Assembly (NCBI GenBank): GCA_002436415.1
Contig: DJMA01000012.1
Location: 1-64,000, forward strand
DNA length: 64,000 nucleotides
DNA from: Bdellovibrionaceae bacterium UBA6502
Lineage (GTDB): Bacteria; Bdellovibrionota; Bdellovibrionia; Bdellovibrionales; UBA840
Direction of reading: 5' to 3'
The notes below the pieces were generated by a model, which saw only the letters and a list, made by a program, of their open reading frames with translations, was not told the origin of the DNA and searched no databases. Made by a program: the position numbers and the translations under genes. Below are positions 9,023-18,054 of the stretch, one piece after another (positions within the stretch are counted from its first letter, which is position 1; every line of letters begins with the position of its first letter).

Positions 9023-9808
9023 ATGAGTGTTCGTTGGCTAGATATTCATTCCCACTTTGCAATGCTAGAGGATTCTGCAGAAACGATACTAAGTAGAGCT
9101 GCTGAGTGCAATGTAATTGCGGCAATAAATATTGCAACCTGTGAGAAAGACATTCGCCAAGTTTATGAGCTTAGTAAACAACACTTTCCAAAGATCTTTT
9201 GCGCTCTTGGCATTCACCCACATGATTCGCCGGAGTGGACACCTGAAATAAAGTCTTTTATCGAATCCCATGTAAAAGAGGATAATGTAGCTTGTTTAGG
9301 TGAAATGGGCCTAGATTATTACTATGAATATTCTGACAGAGAAATGCAAAAGAAAGCCTTTCGCGAGCAGCTTGAGCTTTCTCTAAAATATGATTTACCC
9401 GTTCAAATTCATACTCGAGACGCAGAAGAAGATACCATCGAAATATTAAATGATATGGGCGGAAATTTTAAAGGTGTAATCCATTGCTTTACCGGGACCG
9501 ACTATTTAGCGGAAGAGGCTTTAAAAGTTGGATTAAATATTTCTATTAGTGGCATTGTTACTTTCAAAAACGCTAAAGAGCTCAGAGCTACCATTGAGAA
9601 AGTTCCTTTGGATCGCATGCATGTAGAAACGGACTCCCCTTTCTTGGCTCCGGTACCAATGCGTGGAAAAAAGAATGAACCAGGCTTTGTTAGTCATACA
9701 GCTCAATTCGTTGCAGACCTAAAAGGCATTCCTCTAAAAGATTTCTGCGAACAAATCACGCAAAACAATCTAAAAGTATTCCCTAAATTAGCTGCTGCTT
9801 ACCAGTAA
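9023..9808 (+). CDS. tatD: TatD family metal-dependent hydrolase
   Basis: A 261-residue TIM-barrel metallohydrolase. Metal ligands are visible in order: DIHSH near the N-terminus, GEMGLD with Glu, QIHTRDA, HCFTG and the terminal VETDSPFLAP with the catalytic Asp. TatD enzymes are DNases (3'-5' exonuclease) or related phosphodiesterases. The ATG has AAAGGATAGAG upstream, 10 bp after ricT, and closes the tmk-holB-ricT-tatD cluster. Confidence 0.94.
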   Translation: MSVRWLDIHSHFAMLEDSAETILSRAAECNVIAAINIATCEKDIRQVYELSKQHFPKIFCALGIHPHDSPEWTPEIKSFIESHVKEDNVACLGEMGLDYYYEYSDREMQKKAFREQLELSLKYDLPVQIHTRDAEEDTIEILNDMGGNFKGVIHCFTGTDYLAEEALKVGLNISISGIVTFKNAKELRATIEKVPLDRMHVETDSPFLAPVPMRGKKNEPGFVSHTAQFVADLKGIPLKDFCEQITQNNLKVFPKLAAAYQ

Positions 9809-9874
9809 ATTAAACATTAAGCTGCCTTAGTTTCTTTGTGAATGCTAACATATAGCAAACAACAAGGGGGATCT

Positions 9875-11494
9875 ATGCGCGGTTTCATAGGTTTATTGGG
9901 CACAGCAGCTCTAGGCGCTGCAAACGACAATTTCTTTAAAAGTGCACTAGTCATGTTAATCACCTTCAAAGGCATGCAGGTTTGGGGCTTGGAACCGAAA
10001 AGTGTTATTGCTCTTGCAGGTGGTATTTTCATACTCCCTTACTTTCTGTTTTCAGGAATTGCTGGTGAGATGGGAGACTCCTTGGAGCGTTCTTCCATCA
10101 TGCGAAAAACCAAATATTGGGAACTCTTTATCATGGCCTTAGGAGTTCTGTGTTTTTATATGGAAGCATATGGTTTTTTACTGATTGTCCTATTTTGCAT
10201 GGGAGCGCAGTCCACCTTTTTTAGCCCAGCAAAATACTCAAGCATTATGGATCTAAGCAGTGAAGATTCGTTTGTAAAAGCCAATGCACAAATGGAAATG
10301 ACAACCTTCGTAGCCATTTTATTAGGAACCATCGGAGGAGGTTTGGCAGCCAAGACTGGTAGCTATGCAGTGATTTCTGCCGTTATTTTAGGAATGGCAA
10401 TCTTAGGAATTCTAAGTTCCTACAAAATACCAACTCTAAAGGCTTTGCTACCTGACTTAAAATGGAGTTTTAATCCAATCACGCCCTCTATTAGAATCAT
10501 AAAAGATAGCTTTAAAAGTAAAGACATCTACTACAGTATCTTAGGAGCATCTTGGTTTTGGTTTGTAGGCGCTTGCTTGTTATCAGTAATGCCCATTTTC
10601 GCAAAAGAAATGCTTCAATCAAACGAAAGTGTCGCCACCGCTTTTTTAGCCTGTTTTACCGTTGGAATCGGTCTCGGCTCTTTGGCTTGTGAGAAACTTA
10701 GCTTCAAAAATGTCGAATTAGCACTCACGGTAATTGGTGCTGTGGGAATCGGCCTATTCATGCTAGACCTATCCATTCTAGACACCTCTTCTTTTCAAAG
10801 CGCATCAGAACTCTTAGATCTAAACGCTTTTTTTGCCCTAAAAAATAGTGTTCGAATTTTTGCTGATTTAGTTTTGACCTCTTTGTTTTTAGGAATGTTT
10901 GTTGTGCCATTTAATGCTTGGATGCAAATGGTAGGAGAGAATATGCGCTCGCGAGTCGTGGCCTGCAACAACATCATCAATGCAATTTCTATGGTAATCT
11001 CTGCCGTGTTTTTAATGTTTCTCTACAGTTTAAAATTAGACGTAAAACAAATATTCGCTGTCTTAGCATATTGTAATTTTGCCGTTTGCATTGCTTTGTT
11101 TTTGTTTTATCCCAAAATCATAACCCGTTTTTGGATTTTCACAAGTGCGCGTTTTCAGAAAGACAGAAACCAAATCACCGACATTAAATCCCTTCAGCAA
11201 CCCTTGGTTTTTTTAAAGATCAATGAAAAAAAGGATTTAGCAAAAGCTCTTTTTACAAGCCCCAATATGGACCGAGCTTTCTACAAACTTGATTTCTTGG
11301 AGAAAAATAAAAAACTAGAAAAGCTTTTACAAAAAAGTGGTTTCGAAAACTGGCCTGAATCCAGTCAAAGCAATCTAATGCCAGACAGAAAATCTGCTAA
11401 AAACCTTTTTCTTTACCAAAATGAAAGCGACAAAAAGGATATGCTCTCTGCCCTAAAGAAAGAGTCCATTACTGAAGATCAAATTTATATGTAA
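9875..11494 (+). CDS. LplT-like MFS transporter with cytosolic extension
   Basis: An integral membrane protein of about 12 helices; the N-terminus (LGAANDNFFKSALVMLITF, then ILPYFLFSGIAGEMGD) matches the MFS domain of LplT and of bifunctional lysophospholipid transporter/acyltransferases. Its likely substrate class is therefore lysophospholipids moved across the inner membrane. The frame is open from an ATG at 9842, but the ATG at 9875 follows AAGGGGG and begins exactly at the family N-terminus, so 9875 is chosen (539 aa). The last ~115 residues are soluble, charged and match nothing I recognise; they are not an acyltransferase domain. The substrate assignment is from family resemblance only. 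Confidence 0.8.
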   Translation: MRGFIGLLGTAALGAANDNFFKSALVMLITFKGMQVWGLEPKSVIALAGGIFILPYFLFSGIAGEMGDSLERSSIMRKTKYWELFIMALGVLCFYMEAYGFLLIVLFCMGAQSTFFSPAKYSSIMDLSSEDSFVKANAQMEMTTFVAILLGTIGGGLAAKTGSYAVISAVILGMAILGILSSYKIPTLKALLPDLKWSFNPITPSIRIIKDSFKSKDIYYSILGASWFWFVGACLLSVMPIFAKEMLQSNESVATAFLACFTVGIGLGSLACEKLSFKNVELALTVIGAVGIGLFMLDLSILDTSSFQSASELLDLNAFFALKNSVRIFADLVLTSLFLGMFVVPFNAWMQMVGENMRSRVVACNNIINAISMVISAVFLMFLYSLKLDVKQIFAVLAYCNFAVCIALFLFYPKIITRFWIFTSARFQKDRNQITDIKSLQQPLVFLKINEKKDLAKALFTSPNMDRAFYKLDFLEKNKKLEKLLQKSGFENWPESSQSNLMPDRKSAKNLFLYQNESDKKDMLSALKKESITEDQIYM

Positions 11495-11507
11495 AAGAAC
11501 AACTTCT

Positions 11508-13724
11508 TCAAAAAGGAGGAGCCTTAGATATTTGAGCTTTAATCCAAGGCTTTGCACTCAAATCCAAATCATCAAAACCAGTGGTGATTTGGATATTTTC
11601 AAAACCTAACTCATAGACTTCTTTTGACCACTGATCTCCTCGCACATTGCCCAAATCCACATCGATGTAAATTTCGGCGTCCTTAGGAATTTTCGCGGAA
11701 GCGGCCATAAAATCTTCTGCACTACTAAAGCTCATAAAGTTTTCTTGGTTTTTACCGGCCGACATTTTCCAGATTTTTCTTACCAATGGGTCATCATCGA
11801 TAAGTACTTTCATCTTTAACCAAGAGCCTTCCGTACTCCCTGGCAATGAATTTACAGCGGCAAGGTTTTCTTGAGCAACCGACCTACTAAGGGATCTGTC
11901 TTTTTCAAAGTTGGGAAAACTAAAAACAAAAAGCTCATAGGAGTTCATCAAAATTTTAGGCAACAAACCAATTCCATATTGAGAACACATACTTAAAACT
12001 CGTTCATCATCATAACGTGAACTCACCAAAACAGATGAATTTTGAATATGGTTTCGAAGAATAAACTCAATGCCGTTAGAGCGACTATGTATTAATTCAA
12101 AATCTACCAAAAACACCGCATGATTATTCTTTAACTTTAAGACTTCTCGTTGGGCACTTTCTAGATGATAAAAAGAATGAATCTTGTTTTCGATGCCTAA
12201 ATCTCTAAAACGAGATTTCCACATCTCATGAATGTTTTGATCATCATCGATGATGACAATGTCTTGCTCAGGCTCAAGATTTAGTTTACCCGTAAACCAA
12301 GAAGGTCTTTCAGAAATCGGTAAACTAACCAAAACCTTACTTCCTCTACCTGGCTCACTCTCAATTCGAACATTCCCACCCCATTCTTGGGCAGACTTTC
12401 GAGCGTGATAAAGCCCTAATCCTTGTCCATCTTTTTTGCCAAAGGACATGCCCTTTTCAAAGAGTTTAGGAGAGAGTTCTTCAGGAATTCCGCAACCAGT
12501 ATCAATAACACTCAAAATAACTTGGTCTTGATTTCTATCGATTTCAATTCCTACATTTCCATGACCATCGATGCTTTCTACTGCGTTGTTTATAATATTA
12601 GATAAAACACGTTTGAACTCTTGCTGATTTAGTTTCACAAAAACTTCTTGAAGGCTTTCGGCCACATAAAGGTCAATTTCAATATTTCTGTACTTAAATT
12701 GCAAACGTTTCTCAGACAAAATACTATTCACCAAACCATACAAGAGATGAGTAGATCCCTTCGCTCCTCCTCCAAGGTTTCGATCTCTTTTGTTTTTCAA
12801 ATCATTTACAATGTCTTCGATTCGCTCAATAGACCTTTGAATCATTAGCCTCTGATTCTCAGGAACGTCCATCAAGTCTTTAGTTGCCACTTTTAGCGCT
12901 AATAAAGGCGACTGAATATCATGACTTACCTGGGAACTTAGCTCAACCAATACCTGCGCTCTGGCCTGGGCAATTCGGCTACGAAGGTATATTAATAAAA
13001 ATCCCATCAACACAAACCAGGCTAAAATCAAAAAATAAATTGTATTGCCCGAAATCGCCATCATGGTAGAAAAATCCACAGGAATACATACCAAAAGATC
13101 TGTAGCGGAATTTAGCTTGCAACGAACATAGTCGTAATTTTCATTTTCAGTACTTAAATGGGTTCTACTCTTGGAGCCGGTTAAAATCTTTTTTTGAATT
13201 TCATCCAAGGACAGTATTAGCCTTAAAACACCGAGCTCAATGCCATCATTCTCAATTTTTGCAAATCTTTGAATGTAGCGACGACCTTGGTGCTCCATAT
13301 ACTGCCAACGTAAATCTCTCTCGCCTAATTCGCGATCTAAAATACTAAAGGAAAAACGATCTAAATTGGTAGCGTTGGTTTTTCCAAAGTAGTGTTGGTC
13401 CGAGTCATATACAAATATATTGGGAGTGATTTTTAACAAACGCAAAGGCTCTTCCAATGCATCCATTGCCGCTAAATTTACATTAAAACTAAGATGAGAA
13501 AGAAAGCTTCGCTGATTTGCAGCCTTCAAGATTTGTTGCCAAATGTCTTCAACTTCTTTTTCAACAATTTCTTCTGTATTGGAAATGCTTTTATCCAATT
13601 GGCTATCAATTTCTAATGCGACAAAAGTAGCTCCCATTAAGAGCATAGTAAAAGTAAAAATAATCACTAGTCGATACGTTTTACCGCTATCATAAGGGAA
13701 ATATTCTCGAAGTTTCTCGATCAT
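11508..13724 (-). CDS. Hybrid sensor histidine kinase with two receiver domains
   Basis: A 738-residue membrane kinase. Two helices (about 18-40 and 226-246) bracket a periplasmic sensor region. A HisKA-type H-box (SQVSHDIQSPLLAL) is near residue 270, and the HATPase domain shows NNAVESID (N box), DTGCGIP (G1) and GQGLGLY (G2). Two C-terminal receivers follow: the first (about 500-620) begins IVIIDDDQ and has VDFE and LLPK; the second (about 645-738) begins VLIDDDP, has YIDVD and ends only a few residues after its conserved Lys (ISKAPPF), so it lacks the usual last helix. It overlaps the upstream binding-protein gene by 4 bp. Confidence 0.88.
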   Translation of the reverse strand: MIEKLREYFPYDSGKTYRLVIIFTFTMLLMGATFVALEIDSQLDKSISNTEEIVEKEVEDIWQQILKAANQRSFLSHLSFNVNLAAMDALEEPLRLLKITPNIFVYDSDQHYFGKTNATNLDRFSFSILDRELGERDLRWQYMEHQGRRYIQRFAKIENDGIELGVLRLILSLDEIQKKILTGSKSRTHLSTENENYDYVRCKLNSATDLLVCIPVDFSTMMAISGNTIYFLILAWFVLMGFLLIYLRSRIAQARAQVLVELSSQVSHDIQSPLLALKVATKDLMDVPENQRLMIQRSIERIEDIVNDLKNKRDRNLGGGAKGSTHLLYGLVNSILSEKRLQFKYRNIEIDLYVAESLQEVFVKLNQQEFKRVLSNIINNAVESIDGHGNVGIEIDRNQDQVILSVIDTGCGIPEELSPKLFEKGMSFGKKDGQGLGLYHARKSAQEWGGNVRIESEPGRGSKVLVSLPISERPSWFTGKLNLEPEQDIVIIDDDQNIHEMWKSRFRDLGIENKIHSFYHLESAQREVLKLKNNHAVFLVDFELIHSRSNGIEFILRNHIQNSSVLVSSRYDDERVLSMCSQYGIGLLPKILMNSYELFVFSFPNFEKDRSLSRSVAQENLAAVNSLPGSTEGSWLKMKVLIDDDPLVRKIWKMSAGKNQENFMSFSSAEDFMAASAKIPKDAEIYIDVDLGNVRGDQWSKEVYELGFENIQITTGFDDLDLSAKPWIKAQISKAPPF

Positions 13725-14857
13725 TTGGTCCCCTTCTTTTCTCTAACCTTGGTTCCATACACGACATTTAACATGGGCAATCTTTTTTCTGGAATTTTAA
13801 TTTCAAAATGTTTGGCTGTGTCTTTGTTGACAAAAAAGTCATAACCGAGACGTCGTTCAAAGCCTATTCGGCGGAGTTTTTTAGACAACAAATAACCTTG
13901 CACTTGCTCCCCTAACTGCTCTCCTAGTTTTCTGCTGTTTGAGGCCTGGGCAAACAAAGCACCAATTTTTACATTTACGTCGGATATTCCAATACTAGGA
14001 ACCTGAAGATTCTCAAGCATCCAACGACCAATTTTACTAACTTTTATTTCTTGGCCTTTTTCATTATAAACATTGTAAGGAATCAAGGTCCAAACCAGGT
14101 CGATGTCTTTTTCCACAGTCTTCAGACCTTCTTTCCAATCTTCAAATTGCGAGGACTTAATCACTTTAACGACTTCTATTTTTCCCTTCTTGCCAAGTCG
14201 AGCTTCCTCTAGTTTTGAGAAGCTTTCAATTTGCGGTAAAATGCTCTTTAAAATTAAATAAGAAGACATCTCGTCAGAGGTAACGATGGCAATTTTTTGT
14301 ACCGGCATCATTTCTCTTAAAACTCGAAGACTGGCTGCGATTGGCTTTTTATCTTCGATTCCGCCAACATACTGTGTTGGATTTTTTTGGTACCATGGAA
14401 TCTCAGCCACACTGCGATTCATTCCCATAAAAAATACGGGTTGATCAAAGCCTTTTGGTAGAGGATGAATTACCTCTGCCGCTTCATCATCACTAATCAC
14501 TAAAATGCTGGGGCGAAAATCCTTGATCTGTTGGTGTAAAATTTTACGGTGTTTTTGTACCAATTTTTTATGTGTTTTAAAATTATCCCAATGAAAATTT
14601 TGAAACACCGGTTGAAGATCATTATAGTCTAGAACACTAAATTTAAAACTAGTATGAGGAAAGCGTTGGCGAACTACATCTTTAAATCCATTAAGAAGTT
14701 GATGACCTCTTTCGCCAATTGGATAGCTGTGAATAAACAAAATTCTCTCTCCCTCAAAAGCCGAATTGGCTTGAGAATCAGCATTTGCCTCTAGCAGCAT
14801 TGCGGAAAGAGCAAGCAAGCAAATCATTGGAAAAAGAAAGTATTTTGATTTCATCAT
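13721..14857 (-). CDS. Periplasmic ABC-type substrate-binding protein paired with kinase
   Basis: An exported protein resembling the ABC_sub_bind family: after a signal peptide (MMKSKYFLFPMICLLALSA, cleavage near LEANADS) comes ERILFIHSYPIGERG and a two-lobed alpha/beta pattern, including VGGIEDKKPIAASLRVLREM and KIAIVTSDEMSS. The frame stays open further upstream, but the signal peptide begins at the adjacent Met codons at 14857/14854. No permease or ATPase gene is nearby; instead the stop overlaps the start of the hybrid kinase by 4 bp. This suggests a ligand-binding subunit for the kinase, as in LuxP/LuxQ-type pairs. The ligand is unknown. Confidence 0.78.
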   Translation of the reverse strand: MMKSKYFLFPMICLLALSAMLLEANADSQANSAFEGERILFIHSYPIGERGHQLLNGFKDVVRQRFPHTSFKFSVLDYNDLQPVFQNFHWDNFKTHKKLVQKHRKILHQQIKDFRPSILVISDDEAAEVIHPLPKGFDQPVFFMGMNRSVAEIPWYQKNPTQYVGGIEDKKPIAASLRVLREMMPVQKIAIVTSDEMSSYLILKSILPQIESFSKLEEARLGKKGKIEVVKVIKSSQFEDWKEGLKTVEKDIDLVWTLIPYNVYNEKGQEIKVSKIGRWMLENLQVPSIGISDVNVKIGALFAQASNSRKLGEQLGEQVQGYLLSKKLRRIGFERRLGYDFFVNKDTAKHFEIKIPEKRLPMLNVVYGTKVREKKGTK

Positions 14858-15026
14858 ACAGCTACTTTTAAAGCAAATACCAGGCCACAAAATATATCTA
14901 ATTTCAGGTACTTAGAGGTAATGTTTAACGCAAAAGCATGAGCAGATTCATTGAAAAACATAAAATGGCAATGCAGTGTAAAAGACTTCGACGTAGGCAA
15001 ACCAGCTGAGATTCCCACAAAAAATC

Positions 15027-15056
15027 TTGTCCGCAAAAAAAAGCGCGTGCTAAACT
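15027..15056 (+). promoter_or_regulatory. Probable leaderless promoter of the ABM gene
   Basis: TTGTCC at 15027-15032 and TAAACT at 15051-15056 are separated by 18 bp. The TAAACT box ends exactly 6 nt before the ATG at 15063, so transcription would start at or next to the start codon. There is no Shine-Dalgarno sequence. Confidence 0.55.
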
Positions 15057-15062
15057 TCAGTC

Positions 15063-15359
15063 ATGGCTACCCCCAAGCATCTTTTTGTATTCGCACAACT
15101 TCAAATTAACGATTTAAAAAATCGTGAAAAAACCCTTGTAGAATTAGAACGTCTCAAAGAAGAAAGCCTGAAAGAGTTTGGCTGCCTTCAGTTCAATATT
15201 TTGGAAGACATGGCTAACAAAGACATTGTTTATCTTTACGAAGAATTCAAGGACCGTAAGGCAATGGACGATCACTTTGACGAAGAGCACACTAGGCACT
15301 ACCTTGATCAAGAACTAACCAAGGTAGTTGAAGCAAACTTTATGACTAAGTTTTGCTAA
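15063..15359 (+). CDS. Antibiotic biosynthesis monooxygenase (YgiN-like) domain protein
   Basis: A 98-residue single-domain protein of the dimeric ferredoxin-like ABM fold. The pattern FVFAQLQIND, then FGCLQFNILEDMANKDIVYLYEEFKDRKAMDDHF and HYLDQEL matches YgiN/ABM proteins, where a conserved 'W/F-E-x-(W/F)-x-(D/S)' strand and a following His (here DDHFDEEH) shape the pocket. Family members act as quinol monooxygenases or related cofactor-free oxygenases; the substrate here is unknown. It lies between divergent and convergent minus-strand genes as a single-gene unit and ends 4 bp before the end of cti. Confidence 0.82.
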   Translation: MATPKHLFVFAQLQINDLKNREKTLVELERLKEESLKEFGCLQFNILEDMANKDIVYLYEEFKDRKAMDDHFDEEHTRHYLDQELTKVVEANFMTKFC

Positions 15360-15363
15360 AGCA

Positions 15364-17688
15364 TTAAAGGTTCATATAGCGATTTAAATCGATGACACCT
15401 CTTTCTTTAGAAACATCATTGTAGGTTTTTGAATTAAGCTCATCATAAACTTGCCAGAAGTTAGAATCCGATCGAGACATACTGTACTTCTTAAGTAGTT
15501 TTTCTACGGATTCTTTGCCCTTTGCTTTTTTCATTTCACTAATAAATTCGATCATAGTTTGCTCATCCAATTTCATGATTAAATTAGCATAGCTTGCCCC
15601 CATGCCTTGGATCATGGTGATACTATCATTCTCAGGGTGGCGACGATCATCTTCGAAAAATAACATGGCAACATTGTAATGGTCTTTATTGTGAACTATG
15701 GTCCACAACTGATCTTTCCAACTCAAAAGAATGGCATCCGGTAAATGTTGAACAGCGCTTGATGGCAGAGCTTCCAGTTGTTTCAAAAAGAAATCCTTTT
15801 TATCTCTATCTAACAAAAGCTGAGAGCGACTATAGTGCTTGGCTTTTAAATCTTGCAAGAAGCCTTCTTTATTTAAAGGCTTTTTGACTTGAAAACGGCT
15901 GCCTTGATACACATACCTTTCACTCAATTTTTCTCTAGCGTCATCGGTCAATACATCAACCAAACGCTTTGCAATAGACTCTTTTTGTTTCGGTACTTTT
16001 TGTGTCCACTTTTCTCTTAGCTTTTGTCTCTGAGACTTATCTAAGAAACTCAAAAATAGATCCTCGGAGGCGACCCTAGAAATTTCCATAAAAAGCCTAG
16101 AGTTTAACTGATGAAGAATTGGTCCAAAAACATTGTATCCAGCGGTTAGATTATAGTAGATCGACTCAAAAACATGATAGTCCAATACCCAAACGGTTTT
16201 AGGAATTTCCCCTCTTAATCCACGCAATATACTGGCACTATTAAAGTGTCGAAAAATACTCAGTGCAGCGTTTGTGTCTTTGCGCTCTCCATTCCAAAGC
16301 CATGATTTATCTAAATCTCCCAACTCATCAACATGTCTAAACTTGGCCTCTACGCTCCTCCAATAATTGTCACGAAAATCCACCAAAGGTTTAAAGTCAT
16401 CTGCAATGGCTGAAGGAAACTCTATGGACTCTGTAACCTCTTTGTAGGCTTTTTCTGAGTTCACCAACACATCTTTGCTTGGGTCTACGAAAAACACCCA
16501 AAAATGATCATTAATAACATTTACAGCCGTTTGCCCTTTACAGACAGGGCCTTTGATAAAAGTCATTACATGATAGGCTGAGTTTTCTAGAAAAAATTCG
16601 TAGCGCGCCTTTACCGGAATGCTTTTAAAGGTTCGAAAAGGATTTGAAGCCTGTTTGCCAAATGCAGGCATTGTCTTTGGCGTTTCTTTCCATTTACTTT
16701 GAAAGAAATCCTGCTCCCATTTTTGTCTTCGTTTTTCACTGAAAAGAAATGGGATGTTTGCTTTGTGAACTATGGTTTCCGTGCTAGGTCGTAGCCTGTA
16801 ATAAAACTCTTTTCCAGGATCATCAAAAGGGAAAACAGTAGCAATTTCTTCGATTTTACCAATCTTTGTTTTTGAACGAACTAAACGGAAAAACACCTCG
16901 GGACGTATTTCAAAATAAATATCCGCCAGGAATAAATGTTCGTAAAAGTAACGCGATACCAATTGAGCTTTTAAACTAGGGCGATTAAAAAAAGCTTCCC
17001 ATTGAAGGATTTTGGCTTTGAAAAAATCTGCTTCCGAAATCTTAGCCTCTAACTTTTCTAAAACTGGGCCATGAGAACCATCACTGATCCATTTCATAAT
17101 CGTACTAATTTGTGATTTTTCCAAGGCAGGTAAACCATAGGGCATTCTTCCTGCAGGATTTTTTTCTAAGTACTTTTCGAATTCTTCATCCCCGCCATTT
17201 TGAGGGCAAACGCGCGAGTCTTCTGCTAAATACTTCTTTTGCTTTTTTGACTCTGGACCTTCCATTCCATTAATCATTTTTAACAAAAGAAAGGCTGAGT
17301 TATCACCGACCACTGGAAAAAAAGATTTTTCTCGCCAAGCATTCTCAGAGTGAGCATCGATGTATAGCCTTGTAGGGCTTTTTGCCTTTATATCATTAAA
17401 GTCAAAAATATCGTTTTTGGTCCCACCCCTCTTAACACCTTCGTAGCTAGTTAACTTGAGCTGGCAAGGAGCGTTGAAGCAGGAATGGCAAGCGACACAT
17501 CGATTGTCAAAGATACTCTGAACATTGTTCTCGTAAAATTCAATTTTTTGGTCTAAGTCAGATTTGTTTTTGGTCTCTAGACTTTGCTGAGCAAATAAGC
17601 TGTTAGAACTCACACACAAAAAGAATAAAACTTTCAGTGCATACAAAACGGACATTTTTTTATCAAGTATTGGTTTATTGTTTTTCAT
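15364..17688 (-). CDS. cti: Periplasmic fatty acid cis/trans isomerase
   Basis: A 774-residue exported protein with an N-terminal signal segment (about 12-34, ending LFAQQ) and a c-type haem motif CVACH at residues 64-68, followed by CFNAPCQLKL, which is diagnostic of Cti. The length agrees with the family (about 750-780). Cti converts cis-unsaturated acyl chains of membrane phospholipids to trans forms in situ, rigidifying the membrane in response to solvents, heat or other stress. The haem requires the cytochrome c maturation system, not present in the window. It is a monocistronic minus-strand gene converging with the ABM gene. Confidence 0.92.
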   Translation of the reverse strand: MKNNKPILDKKMSVLYALKVLFFLCVSSNSLFAQQSLETKNKSDLDQKIEFYENNVQSIFDNRCVACHSCFNAPCQLKLTSYEGVKRGGTKNDIFDFNDIKAKSPTRLYIDAHSENAWREKSFFPVVGDNSAFLLLKMINGMEGPESKKQKKYLAEDSRVCPQNGGDEEFEKYLEKNPAGRMPYGLPALEKSQISTIMKWISDGSHGPVLEKLEAKISEADFFKAKILQWEAFFNRPSLKAQLVSRYFYEHLFLADIYFEIRPEVFFRLVRSKTKIGKIEEIATVFPFDDPGKEFYYRLRPSTETIVHKANIPFLFSEKRRQKWEQDFFQSKWKETPKTMPAFGKQASNPFRTFKSIPVKARYEFFLENSAYHVMTFIKGPVCKGQTAVNVINDHFWVFFVDPSKDVLVNSEKAYKEVTESIEFPSAIADDFKPLVDFRDNYWRSVEAKFRHVDELGDLDKSWLWNGERKDTNAALSIFRHFNSASILRGLRGEIPKTVWVLDYHVFESIYYNLTAGYNVFGPILHQLNSRLFMEISRVASEDLFLSFLDKSQRQKLREKWTQKVPKQKESIAKRLVDVLTDDAREKLSERYVYQGSRFQVKKPLNKEGFLQDLKAKHYSRSQLLLDRDKKDFFLKQLEALPSSAVQHLPDAILLSWKDQLWTIVHNKDHYNVAMLFFEDDRRHPENDSITMIQGMGASYANLIMKLDEQTMIEFISEMKKAKGKESVEKLLKKYSMSRSDSNFWQVYDELNSKTYNDVSKERGVIDLNRYMNL

Positions 17689-18054
17689 AGTGTCGAAAGA
17701 CTACAAAAATCATAGAAATTACGCAATCTCTGCCATTAAAAGCAGAAAAAATAGGCCTTTGTTGTTTTTTTTAAGCCTAAGGATTGCAATTGCCAAAAAA
17801 CCAACTGCCTATAAAACAGGAAATAATAAAGCCTAAGCCCTTCCCTAAGAGAAAAGCTCATAGAAGCCAATAATGCTTAAAACAATGGGCAAAAAGACAG
17901 CCTGCAAAAGCAAATATTCTGGGAGTTCGTTGGTCTTATCTAATCAAAATTTTATTGGCTTAAATGGGCACTGCATTGATTTCATAAATTGCCATAGATT
18001 TTCTTTTAAGATATGATCCCGGCGTGTTTTCACAATTTAAATAAAGGAGATAAA
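17689..18054. other. Intergenic region between cti and gap
   Basis: 366 bp between divergent genes. The right end holds the gap promoter. The rest is AT-rich with no ORF; an imperfect inverted repeat TAGGCCTT...AAGCCTA flanks a run of T near 17755-17785. No further structure was convincing. Confidence 0.5.
17989..18017 (+). promoter_or_regulatory. Sigma70-type promoter of gap
   Basis: TTGCCA (17989-17994) and TATGAT (18012-18017) are separated by exactly 17 bp, placing the transcription start near 18024 and giving a leader of about 30 nt. The -10 box covers an upstream in-frame ATG at 18013, which therefore cannot be the translation start. Confidence 0.8.

Noticed and set aside
18013..18054. 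In-frame ATG upstream of gap
   Set aside because: It lies inside the -10 box of a well-spaced promoter, while the ATG at 18055 has a strong ribosome binding site and the family N-terminus.
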